Shown here piece by piece: positions 31,159-39,194 of a DNA stretch of 41,544 nucleotides; position 1 is the stretch's first letter; every line of letters starts with the position of its first letter. A program made the position numbers and the translations under genes. This DNA is from Deltaproteobacteria bacterium (GTDB lineage: Bacteria; Myxococcota_A; Polyangia; Haliangiales; JADYYK01): the NCBI GenBank assembly GCA_020853705.1, contig JADYYK010000124.1:1-41544 (forward strand), read 5' to 3'. The notes below the pieces were generated by a model. That model searched no databases and was not told the DNA's origin. It saw nothing but the letters and a program-made list of their open reading frames with translations.

Positions 31159-31974
31159 ATGCACATCACCAGGCTCGGTCGTTCTCTGTTCGCCGCGCTG
31201 ACCGCCGTCGCCACCGTCGTCGCCAGTGCGGGCTGCTCGCAGGAGACCGACCCGCCCATCCAGCCGGTGGCGCAGATCTCGCTCGCGTCGCTGGGCCAGG
31301 GCGACCTGGTCGCCACCGGCGTGGCGCGCCATCCCAAGACCGGCAACCTGTGGCTGCTGGCGCGCGGCGTCGGCCTGCTCGAGGTCTCGCCCGACGGCAA
31401 GCTGGTGTCGCAGATCAAGCTGGGCACCCACGGCCTCGACAACGTGCTCTACAACGACGTCGCCATCCGCGCCGACGGCAGCTTCGCGCTGACCGCCAAC
31501 GGTGAAGGCTACAAGTACGATCCGCGCACCGAGCAGCTGGAGTTCTACTTCTGCCTGGTGCCGTCGTTCGAGCCCATCGTGATGGAGAACGACGCCATCG
31601 CCATCGACGAGGTCACCGGACGGATCTTCGTGGCGCCGGCCTACTACGACACCAGCGAGGGCACCCGCCGCCTGACCCGCGCGCTGCTGGCGCAGTACGC
31701 CATCACCGACGGCGCGCCGCTGGTCGAGAACGACGTCATGGACACCGGCGTGATCGCCAAGGGGCTGGTGTTCGACCTGGCTGGCGGCGGCGTGTGGGCG
31801 CTGCAGGGCTCGCAGCTGGTGCACTTCACCGGCGGCGGCAAGCTCGACGGCCGCACCCAGGAGCTGGCCGGCATCGAGGACGGCGCGGGGATCGCGTTCG
31901 ACGGCGACACCATGTGGGTGCTCGACGCCCACGACGGCGAGCTGCGCTCGTTCCCGCGCCCGGGCACCAACTAG
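31159..31974 (+). CDS. predicted lipoprotein with beta-propeller-like repeats
   Basis: A 271-residue lipoprotein; the signal ends VVASAGC (Cys26). The mature part has repeated strands of the type GNLWLLARGVGLLEVSPDG, GRIFVAPAYY, GGVWALQGSQLVHF and DTMWVLDAHDGELRSF, suggesting a beta-propeller of the SMP-30/PQQ-like kind. No catalytic motif is identified. Likely outer-membrane or periplasmic. Convergent with the next gene (21 nt apart). Confidence 0.72.
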   Translation: MHITRLGRSLFAALTAVATVVASAGCSQETDPPIQPVAQISLASLGQGDLVATGVARHPKTGNLWLLARGVGLLEVSPDGKLVSQIKLGTHGLDNVLYNDVAIRADGSFALTANGEGYKYDPRTEQLEFYFCLVPSFEPIVMENDAIAIDEVTGRIFVAPAYYDTSEGTRRLTRALLAQYAITDGAPLVENDVMDTGVIAKGLVFDLAGGGVWALQGSQLVHFTGGGKLDGRTQELAGIEDGAGIAFDGDTMWVLDAHDGELRSFPRPGTN

Positions 31975-31995
31975 CCTCCACCCGTCCAAGCGCCG

Positions 31996-32958
31996 CTACC
32001 GCGACCGCAGCGCCTCGGTCGCGTCGTCGACCTCCCACAGGCAGCCGTCGGCAGGGACACGCGCCGCGGTGCTGGCCCAGGTGATCTCGACCCGCGGGTG
32101 CGGCGCCGCGGTGGCGCGGGTCCAGCAGCCCGCGGCCTCGCCGAGCTCGCGCAGCTGGTTGCTGGCGAGATCGAGCGCGGCCACGCGCACGGTGAAGGGC
32201 GGCTCGGCGGCCGACCCGTTCAGCACTGCGCTGCTGGGCCAGGCGTACAGCAGCAGGCGATCGCCGCGCAGGGCATCGCCACCGACCGGGCGCAGGCCGG
32301 CGAGGAAGGTGAACTCGGGCGTCGGCTCGGCCCCGGGTCGGACCGACCACAGCGTGGTGATGTCGACCGACTGCCACGACGCGGGCGGCTCGGCCACCAC
32401 CAGCGCGCCCCGGCGCACGCCGATGACCTGGGCGCGCCCGGTGTCGTCGCGGTCATACAGCACGCGCAGCGCGGGCGCGTCGGGGGCCACGTCGGCGAGG
32501 ACCAGCCGCTGCCCCGGGACGTCGAGCGGCGTGATGACCTGTGCCAGCCGCCCCAGCGGCCTGAGCAGCGCACGTCCCAGCGCGGTCAGGCGCGCGCGCG
32601 ACGGCTCCCACAGCCAGATCTGGTAGGCACCATAGGTGTCGTACAGCAGGTAGCGCCCGGCCGAGACCGCGAACACCCGCGGCGGCAGCCCCGGCCAGCG
32701 CACGCTGGTGACGTGGCCATCGAGCACCAGCTGGCCGCCCTGCTGGCCGACCACCACCGCGTCGGTGGCATCCCCGGCCGGAAACTGGAAGCCGACCAGC
32801 GCGGCCGACGTCGGCAGCGACCCCGACGGCGCCGGCGCTGACGGCGCAGGCGCAGCCGCGGCGCCGGGCGACGGCCCCGCCTCACCGCCGCGCGGCGTGT
32901 ACGAACAGCCCGTCAGCAGGGCGACCAGCAGCGCGGCGCGTGCGTTGTCGTTGTCCAT
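31996..32958 (-). CDS. predicted lipoprotein, hypothetical
   Basis: A 320-residue lipoprotein. The signal from ATG 32958 ends ALLTGC (Cys18), followed by a Pro/Ala/Gly-rich linker (about 23-50). The rest is beta-strand-rich, with repeated segments such as VFAVSAGRYLLYDTYGAYQIWLW (in two parts) and GDRLLLYAW, consistent with a propeller. Function unknown. The frame is open to 32997 but the signal peptide decides the start. Confidence 0.68.
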   Translation of the reverse strand: MDNDNARAALLVALLTGCSYTPRGGEAGPSPGAAAAPAPSAPAPSGSLPTSAALVGFQFPAGDATDAVVVGQQGGQLVLDGHVTSVRWPGLPPRVFAVSAGRYLLYDTYGAYQIWLWEPSRARLTALGRALLRPLGRLAQVITPLDVPGQRLVLADVAPDAPALRVLYDRDDTGRAQVIGVRRGALVVAEPPASWQSVDITTLWSVRPGAEPTPEFTFLAGLRPVGGDALRGDRLLLYAWPSSAVLNGSAAEPPFTVRVAALDLASNQLRELGEAAGCWTRATAAPHPRVEITWASTAARVPADGCLWEVDDATEALRSR

Positions 32959-33016
32959 GCACCGAGGGTCGCGCGCGCGCGGGCGCGGCGCAGTCAAGCC
33001 TCGGTAAAACCGCGCC

Positions 33017-33577
33017 TCAGGCCCCGACCAGCTCGCACCAGTGCGGCAGCCAGCTGTCGAACTCGAGCTGTCCGCCCGCCGCCCCAGGCTGGTACAGCGC
33101 CGCCGTCTCGGGCGCGTCGAAGTCGCCGATGCGCCAGAGCTTGCCGGCCTCGGGGCCGGTCAGCACCAGCACGCTGTAGTCACCGCAGCCGAAATCGGCC
33201 AGCGCGATGCACCCGGGCGGATCCCCCTCGTGCTGGCCGGCCTGCACCGCCGGGGCCGACATGACGTCGAGGAACCTGGTGGCCGGGACCGCGGCGAGGC
33301 GCGCCACCAGGTCGGCCGCGTAGGCCGCGTCGTAGGGGAAGACGCCGCCGGGGGCGCCGGTCAGGGTGGTCAGCGCGAGGTCGGGGCCGAGCAGGGGCAC
33401 GCTGTCGGAGTCGACCCCGCCGGCCACCTCGGTGAGGAAGCGCCGATAGCTGGCCGGCAGCGTGACGCCGTGGCGACGCTCGAGGTCGGCCACGGTGGCC
33501 TCGGGCAGCGCCGGGTGCAAGGTCAGGCCGGGGGTGGCGGCGAGGCGGTCACGCAGCGCGACAGGAGCGAAGCTCAT
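33017..33577 (-). CDS. SMI1/KNR4 (SUKH) family protein
   Basis: A 186-residue SUKH-superfamily protein: TVADLERRHGVTLPASYRRF (about 28-47) is the characteristic N-terminal helix pair, followed by LTEVAGGVD, and FGCGDYSVLVLTGPEAGKLW (about 128-147) is the central strand motif. SUKH proteins are often immunity proteins against polymorphic toxins, but many stand alone, and no toxin gene is next to this one. A weak -10 (TAGAAG) lies 6 nt before the ATG on the minus strand. Confidence 0.85.
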   Translation of the reverse strand: MSFAPVALRDRLAATPGLTLHPALPEATVADLERRHGVTLPASYRRFLTEVAGGVDSDSVPLLGPDLALTTLTGAPGGVFPYDAAYAADLVARLAAVPATRFLDVMSAPAVQAGQHEGDPPGCIALADFGCGDYSVLVLTGPEAGKLWRIGDFDAPETAALYQPGAAGGQLEFDSWLPHWCELVGA

Positions 33578-33712
33578 GGCCGTCTTCTAGCACTGATCTG
33601 ATTGACGACAGTGACCGCTCCCGTGGCCGGCGCCGCGGTGTGGTCGCCTGCGGCAACTTGGTGGACTCCGTGGCGGCTGCGCGCGGCACGGGGGTTGCTG
33701 TGCCGGCCGCGA

Positions 33713-35113
33713 ATGCGCGCGCTCATCGCTCTGCCTGTGCTGGCCAGTCTGCTTGCTTGCTCCACTGATCCTGGCGACGACCCCGCCGCCGAGCCCGACG
33801 CGTTGACGGTGCAGGGCGAGGTCGAGTCCGAGACCGCCGCGCTGGATGACAAGGCCGACCGCCCCGATCTGGCGCTGCGCGTCGTCAACTTCACGCCGCC
33901 GGCCAGCGTGGGCCGTAGCGAGACCCGCCGCGTCCTGACCACTGCCAGAGCCTTCCGCGCCTTCATGGGCGTGGCGCCGACCGGGATCGACTTCAGCCGC
34001 GAGTGGGTGGTGTACTACTCGGCGGGGCTGAAGCCGACCGGGGGCCATGCGGCCTCGGTCACCCGCGTGCGCAGCACTGACTCGGGGTTGACCCTGAAGG
34101 TGACGACGCGGCTCGACTCGCCCGGCCCAGCCTGCGTCGTGACCCAGGCGACCAGCAAGCCGCAGGTGCTGGTGGCCTTCGCGCGCCCGCGCCCGGCGCC
34201 CAGCTATGTCAGCTACTCGACCGCCAACACCACGCGCAGCTGCACCAGCTCGAGCTGCGGGCCGACTCCGGTGGCCAGCGATCTCGGCCGCCTCGATCTG
34301 ACGGTGCGTGGTCGCGTACGCGCGGTGTACTTCACCCCCAGCGATCGCCCGCTGCGTGCCTGCCTGGGCGAGCGCCTGGAGACCTGGCTCGGCCTGGCGC
34401 GCGACTTCTACCGCGACGAGATGCGCGCCGCGGGCTTCGTGACCGCCGCAGGCGCGGGCAAGACCTTCAGCGCCGACGTCGACGCCGCCGGGCGCTGGCG
34501 CGTCGCCTACATGATCGGCGAGCACGACGCCGCCTGGTACCGCGCGCAGGTCGACGCGGCCGGCAACCCCGACGCGCCAGGCGCCGCCATGGCCGAGATG
34601 TTCCGGCGCCTGCCCGCGGCGTTTCACAACGACAACGTGACGGTCTACTTCTACGACACCACCACGGTGGCCGAGCAGCGCGTGCACAACTCGGGCAACG
34701 CCGGCTCGGGCGCGCCCTGGGAGGGCGCCGGCGCGGGCTATGTGCTGCAGGGTACCCACTTCATGGGCTTCGGCCTCGGCTTCGACACCGTGGCCACCAG
34801 CGCCGCCGGGCAGCGCGCGCTGTTCGAGGACCGCACCCCGTCGGGAGTCCAGGACTGGGACGTGAACGGGGTCTGGCGTGAGCTGACCCGCGGCGAGTAC
34901 GCGTCATCGATGGTGGGCGCGTCGATCCACGAGCTCGGCCACGCCTTCTACCTCGATCACGTCTTCGACCTGACCGGCGGCCTCGACCTCAACATCATGG
35001 GCAACGGCTTCCGCCGCTTCGGCGGCCGCTTCACCCCGGCCGGCCCGCAGCCGGCCACCATCCTGGGCCCGACCTCGGCGGCCGCGCTCGACGCCGCGCT
35101 GCTCTTCAACTAG
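33713..35113 (+). CDS. lipoprotein with PrcB_C-like domain and zinc metalloprotease motif
   Basis: A 466-residue lipoprotein (signal to SLLAC, Cys16). Residues about 60-150 look like the PrcB C-terminal domain (REWVVYYSAGLKPTGGHAAS and following strands), otherwise associated with dentilisin-type protease complexes in Treponema. The C-terminal part holds HELGHAFYLDH (406-416), a HEXXHXXXXXH zinc site, with a downstream turn NIMGNG that fits a Met-turn, so a metzincin-like fold is plausible. The acidic linker (EVESETAALDDKADRPD) precedes the first domain. ATG 33713 is chosen for the signal peptide; upstream frame lacks one. Confidence 0.72.
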   Translation: MRALIALPVLASLLACSTDPGDDPAAEPDALTVQGEVESETAALDDKADRPDLALRVVNFTPPASVGRSETRRVLTTARAFRAFMGVAPTGIDFSREWVVYYSAGLKPTGGHAASVTRVRSTDSGLTLKVTTRLDSPGPACVVTQATSKPQVLVAFARPRPAPSYVSYSTANTTRSCTSSSCGPTPVASDLGRLDLTVRGRVRAVYFTPSDRPLRACLGERLETWLGLARDFYRDEMRAAGFVTAAGAGKTFSADVDAAGRWRVAYMIGEHDAAWYRAQVDAAGNPDAPGAAMAEMFRRLPAAFHNDNVTVYFYDTTTVAEQRVHNSGNAGSGAPWEGAGAGYVLQGTHFMGFGLGFDTVATSAAGQRALFEDRTPSGVQDWDVNGVWRELTRGEYASSMVGASIHELGHAFYLDHVFDLTGGLDLNIMGNGFRRFGGRFTPAGPQPATILGPTSAAALDAALLFN

Positions 35114-35122
35114 ATCTCTGGG

Positions 35123-36028
35123 GTGGCCCCCGCGTCCGCCCCCGACACTCCACCCTGGCTCACCACTGGACGCGCCGTCGCCGCGGCACTGGTCGCCGAG
35201 TGTCTGCCCGGCGTCCACTTCGAGCCGCCCGACTTCCCGCGCGAGGAGCTGGGTGCGTCGCTGGTCGGCCTCGAGCTGCTCGTCGATCGCCACTTCGAGC
35301 CCGACGGCGGGATCCCTGTGCACTACGAGCTGCTCGCCACCGTGATGGTGCGCGGGCGCCGGTTGGCGTGGCTCGGTCTCGGCGGCACCGGTCACGTCGA
35401 CCTCGACGCGGCGGCGGCCGGCGGACTGCTGGCTGCAGCGCGCGCCCTGCAGGCCAGCAGCGACAGCGGCCACAGCGGCATCGACACCGCCATCGGGCGC
35501 ACCATCACGCGGGTGCGGCTGCTGGTGGAGGACGGCAAGGCGCTCGCGCGCGGCCACAGCGCGCAGGACGGCCACACCAGCCGCGAGTGGCTCCTGAACG
35601 ACTGCGCACCTGGGCCGCTGCCCAAGGCGTGGGCGCACCTCCTGGATTGCATGCGCGATCTCGCCGCGGTGCCCGCGCTGGGCCCGCGCTTGCTGCCGCG
35701 CGGCCCCGTCGACCTGGGGCCGGCCTTCGCCGCGCGCGCGGCGGTGCCGCTGCCGCACGTGCAGACCCGGCTGCTCCTCGACCAGCGCCTGTGGCTGCGC
35801 GTCGGCCAGGACGCCACCTCGCGGCTGTACCGCGTCGACGTCGACCCCAGCCAGGTGCACGAGGTCGACGCCGCCGGGCGGACCGTGCAGACGCTCGAAC
35901 TCGGCGACGGAAGCAGCGTCGATCTGCCTGGTATCTCATTGACGAGACGTCAAGTCGTGCTGGCCGACGACCACCTCGACGTCACCATCATCGACCGCGC
36001 CGCCTGGATCTACGTGCAGCGCGACTGA
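35123..36028 (+). CDS. hypothetical protein
   Basis: A 301-residue soluble protein I do not recognise; no signal, helix anchor or catalytic motif. It begins 9 nt after the metalloprotease stop, so it may be co-transcribed. The GTG at 35123 is the only start near the beginning of the frame and lacks a good ribosome binding site. Codon use is typical for the window except near 35930-35955, where GC drops and the palindrome TTGAC-GAGAC-GTCAA (35939-35953) lies inside the coding sequence. It is convergent with the RCC1 gene (8 nt apart). Confidence 0.65.
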   Translation: MAPASAPDTPPWLTTGRAVAAALVAECLPGVHFEPPDFPREELGASLVGLELLVDRHFEPDGGIPVHYELLATVMVRGRRLAWLGLGGTGHVDLDAAAAGGLLAAARALQASSDSGHSGIDTAIGRTITRVRLLVEDGKALARGHSAQDGHTSREWLLNDCAPGPLPKAWAHLLDCMRDLAAVPALGPRLLPRGPVDLGPAFAARAAVPLPHVQTRLLLDQRLWLRVGQDATSRLYRVDVDPSQVHEVDAAGRTVQTLELGDGSSVDLPGISLTRRQVVLADDHLDVTIIDRAAWIYVQRD

Positions 36029-36036
36029 GGCGCGCC

Positions 36037-38253
36037 TCAGCGCAGGCCGGCCAGGCCGACGACCACGGTGGGGGCGCGGAAGCTCCACGGTGGCGGGCCG
36101 CCCAGGCGGGGGTCGCCGAGCTGGGCGTGGGTGTTGTTGCCCCAGCACATCACGGTGCCGGCGCGCAGCAGGGCGCAGGTGTGGTCCTCGCCGGCGTCGA
36201 TGGCGATGGCGTCCTTCACACCCAGCACCGGGACCGACAGGCTGGTGGCGTCGTAGCTGCCGCTGCCGAGCTGACCCCTGGTGTTGTCGCCCCAGCAGGT
36301 CACGGTGCCGCCACGCCGCAGGGCGCAGGCGTGGGCGCCGCCGACCGCGATGGCGGTGGCGCCCGAGATGTCGGCGCGTGGCGTGGGCGCGGGCGTCACC
36401 TTGGCCCAGCTGTCGTTGCCGTCGCTCCAGCAGGCCACGCCGCCGGCGCGGGTGACCGCACAGGCGACGGCCTCCCACAGCGCCAGGTCGACGGCGTCGA
36501 GGCCGAGGTCGCTCACCGTCCACACCCGCTGCGCCGCGTGATCGGCCACCGCGGTGCCCCAGCACGACACCCGCCCGCCGTGCAGCGCGCAGCCGTAGCC
36601 CCAGCTGTTCACCGCCAGCCGCTGCACCGGGGCGGCGACCCGGACGAGCTCGCCGCCGGTCGCGCGCTGGTCACCGTGCCGGCCCCACGCCACCACGGCG
36701 CCGCTGTTTTGCGCCACCCCGAGGTGGCCCAGGGTGACGTCGATGGCCACCGCGTCGCTGACGCCGCTGACCGCGACCACGTCGGTGTGCTGCTGCTCGC
36801 TGGCGTCGCCCAGGGTGCCGAGCTGGTTGTCGCCCCAGCAGCGCGCCGCGCCGCTGGCCAGCACCGCGCAGGTCGCGGCCGCGCCGGCCGCCAGCACGCG
36901 CACCCCGGTCACCCCGGGCACGCGGCGCGGCTCGGCGCGCTCGGGTTCGCTGCCGGCGCCGAGCTGGCCGCCGGTGTTCCAGCCCCAGCACGACACTCCG
37001 CCGTCGGCGTGCACGACGCAGGAGGACCGCCGCCCGGCGCTGATGGCGCGGGCGTCGCCGAGGCCGGGCACCAGGCGCGCGCGGGTGCCGTCATGGTTGC
37101 CGCCGTCGCCGCTCTGCCCGAGGGAGTCGTCGCCCCAGCACACCACGTGGCCGTCGTCCGCGCGCACCGCGCAGATGTGCGCCGCGCCGATGGCGACCGT
37201 GCGCACCAGCAGCGGCTCGAAGTCGGGCTGGAAGGCGCGGGTGTGATCGCCGTCGCCGCCCCACGACCAGCACTCGAGGGCCCCGCTGGCGCCGTGACCG
37301 CAGCCGATCGCGCCGCCGACGGCCAGCGCGCTGATGCCATCGACACCGTATTGCTCGCCGGGCGCCTCCGGCCTGGTCGGGCGAGACAGGTGGGGATCGC
37401 CGATCCAGCGCTCGCCCCAGCAGGTGACCTTGCCGCTCTGCCGCGCCGCGCAGGTCAGCAGGCCGCCCGCCGCCACGCGCACGGCGTCGGTGACGGGCAG
37501 CTTCAGCGCCGCCGTCGAGCTGGCCGCGCCGCCGAGCTGGCCGCCGCTGCCGTCGCCCCAGCAGTAGATCTGCCCCCCGGCGTCGCGCGCACAGCTGTGC
37601 TGCGGGCCAGCGGTCAGCTCGACCACCGCGGGCAGGCGCGCCACCCTGGCCGGCGCGCCGCCGCCATCCGACCAGCACGACACCGCGCCGCTGCGCAGGC
37701 GCGCACAGGTGTGGTGCTCGCCGAGCGCGACCTCGACCGCGTCGCTGACGCCGGCCACGGTGCCGAGGTCGTGGCCCCAGCGCTGGTGCTCGGGCGCGCT
37801 CCAGCAGCGCGCGGCGCCGGTGCGCGTGACCACGCAGGTGCGCCCCGCCTCGGCGTCGATGGCGACGGCGTCAGTGACGCCGCTGACCAGCGCCGGCACG
37901 CTCCAGCGCACCCGGTCGCTGACGCGACCACGCAGCGCGCTGACGTCGCCCAGCCGCCCGGACGCGCCCCAGCAGCTGACCCGCCCGCTGGCCAGCAGCG
38001 CACAGGTGTGGCTGGCGCCGGCCGCCAGCGCGACCACGTCGGGGGGCTCGGGCAGCGCGACGGGGGCGACCACCGGGCCTGGTGACGACGCTGGTGACGG
38101 CGCTGGTGACGGTGACGACCCGGGTCGCGCCGCTGTCGTGGCGCCGGCACCGCCAGCACCGCCGGGCCGCGCCCGACCGCCACAGCCAGCGCCCGCCAGC
38201 GCCAGCGTCCCCGCGACCCCCATGACCAGCGCCCACCCGCTGCAGCCTCGCAT
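36037..38253 (-). CDS. secreted RCC1-repeat lipoprotein
   Basis: A 738-residue lipoprotein (signal ends LALAGAGC) with a Pro/Ser/Ala linker and 14 RCC1-type repeats of about 45-50 residues. Thirteen repeats contain Cys-(9 or 10 residues)-Cys-Trp, for example CALLASGRVSCWG and CALRRGGTVTCWG; repeat 10 (GVAQNSGAVVAWG) has lost both Cys. Fourteen repeats fit two seven-bladed propellers. The Cys pairs are probably blade disulfides. Such proteins are frequent in Myxococcota and have no firmly known function. ATG 38253 is set by the signal peptide and TATCAT 8 nt upstream. Confidence 0.85.
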   Translation of the reverse strand: MRGCSGWALVMGVAGTLALAGAGCGGRARPGGAGGAGATTAARPGSSPSPAPSPASSPGPVVAPVALPEPPDVVALAAGASHTCALLASGRVSCWGASGRLGDVSALRGRVSDRVRWSVPALVSGVTDAVAIDAEAGRTCVVTRTGAARCWSAPEHQRWGHDLGTVAGVSDAVEVALGEHHTCARLRSGAVSCWSDGGGAPARVARLPAVVELTAGPQHSCARDAGGQIYCWGDGSGGQLGGAASSTAALKLPVTDAVRVAAGGLLTCAARQSGKVTCWGERWIGDPHLSRPTRPEAPGEQYGVDGISALAVGGAIGCGHGASGALECWSWGGDGDHTRAFQPDFEPLLVRTVAIGAAHICAVRADDGHVVCWGDDSLGQSGDGGNHDGTRARLVPGLGDARAISAGRRSSCVVHADGGVSCWGWNTGGQLGAGSEPERAEPRRVPGVTGVRVLAAGAAATCAVLASGAARCWGDNQLGTLGDASEQQHTDVVAVSGVSDAVAIDVTLGHLGVAQNSGAVVAWGRHGDQRATGGELVRVAAPVQRLAVNSWGYGCALHGGRVSCWGTAVADHAAQRVWTVSDLGLDAVDLALWEAVACAVTRAGGVACWSDGNDSWAKVTPAPTPRADISGATAIAVGGAHACALRRGGTVTCWGDNTRGQLGSGSYDATSLSVPVLGVKDAIAIDAGEDHTCALLRAGTVMCWGNNTHAQLGDPRLGGPPPWSFRAPTVVVGLAGLR

Positions 38254-38261
38254 AGGGATGG

Positions 38262-38267
38262 ATGATA
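38262..38267 (-). promoter_or_regulatory. -10-like element, leaderless type
   Basis: Minus-strand TATCAT followed by 8 nt and the RCC1 ATG at 38253. A CGGACA hexamer further upstream (38293-38288) is at a long 20-nt spacing. Confidence 0.4.
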
Positions 38268-38364
38268 GCCCCTGCCAGTCGCTGAAGTGTCCGATGACTG
38301 CCGGAGATCGCACCTCGATGCCAGCGCGCCGGTGACCCTTTTCGAATATGGTCATGGCTCGACG

Positions 38365-38378
38365 GGGGCGATCGCCCC
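38365..38378. promoter_or_regulatory. 14-bp perfect palindrome in divergent promoter region
   Basis: GGGGCGATCGCCCC, about 50 nt before the 2OG oxygenase start. A possible plus-strand -10 (TATGGT, 38347-38352) lies just upstream, so the palindrome would sit near the start of transcription, as an operator might. It may also be chance in GC-rich DNA. Confidence 0.25.
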
Positions 38379-38429
38379 TGTGGGCGGCGCCGAGGTCGAG
38401 CGCAGCAACCCCATCGAGTGAGCCCCCGC

Positions 38430-39194
38430 ATGTTGCAGCTCAGCACCCTCATACCCGCGCCCGTGACCGTCGAGGACGAGCTCTGTGCCCTGACCGAGCG
38501 CCTGCCGGTGGCCGCGCTGACCGAGCGCTTCCGCCAGGACGAGCTGCTGGTGCTGCGCGACTTCGTGCCCGCGCGCCTGCTGGCCGACATGGTCGCCGAG
38601 ACCCGCCGTCTGATGCCGTCGGCGCGACGCTCCTACTTGCCGCTGGTGCGCAAGGGCGGCGCCATCAGCCACCCGACCATCCAGCGCGCGGCGCCCGCGC
38701 TGCACGCCTTCCAGGCCTCGACCGCGCTGCGCGAGACCTTCCAGCGTATCGCCGATGGCCCGGTGCTGGAGGCGCGCAAGCAGGACGACCCGCACGCCTC
38801 GGCCATCTACACCTATACCCGGCCCGGCGATCACATCGGCTGGCACTATGACGACTGTGGCTGCGAAGCGCAGGCGGCGTACTCGATCATCCTCGGCCTG
38901 GTCGATCGCTCGAGCAGCCTGCTCGAGCTGGTGACCTTCAAGAAGACGCCGGGCAAGACGCCGGTGCGCCGCCTGGTGCGCGTCGAGCCGGGCACGCTGC
39001 TGTTCTTCTGCGGCAGCAACGTGTGGCATCGCGTGACGCCGCTGGGACGTGACGAGGAGCGCGCGACGTTCTCCTTCGTCTATGTGAAGCAGAACAGCCA
39101 TCCGCACGGCTGGGACAAGGTGCAGCTCGAGGCCATCAACACGCTGCTGTATTTCGGGCCGCGCGCGCTGTTCAAGCGGCAACCCGATCGCTAG
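38430..39194 (+). CDS. 2-oxoglutarate/Fe(II)-dependent oxygenase
   Basis: A 254-residue oxygenase with the double-stranded beta-helix metal triad: His139-X-Asp141 (IGWHYDD) and His200 (NVWHRVTP), followed by Arg in DEERATFSFVY for 2-oxoglutarate binding. The Asp in the HXD motif suggests hydroxylase rather than halogenase activity. The N-terminal part VLRDFVPARLLADMV resembles prolyl-hydroxylase-like proteins. Substrate unknown. The ATG at 38430 is used; a GTG at 38418 would add four residues. The stop overlaps the next start (TAGTG). Confidence 0.85.
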   Translation: MLQLSTLIPAPVTVEDELCALTERLPVAALTERFRQDELLVLRDFVPARLLADMVAETRRLMPSARRSYLPLVRKGGAISHPTIQRAAPALHAFQASTALRETFQRIADGPVLEARKQDDPHASAIYTYTRPGDHIGWHYDDCGCEAQAAYSIILGLVDRSSSLLELVTFKKTPGKTPVRRLVRVEPGTLLFFCGSNVWHRVTPLGRDEERATFSFVYVKQNSHPHGWDKVQLEAINTLLYFGPRALFKRQPDR

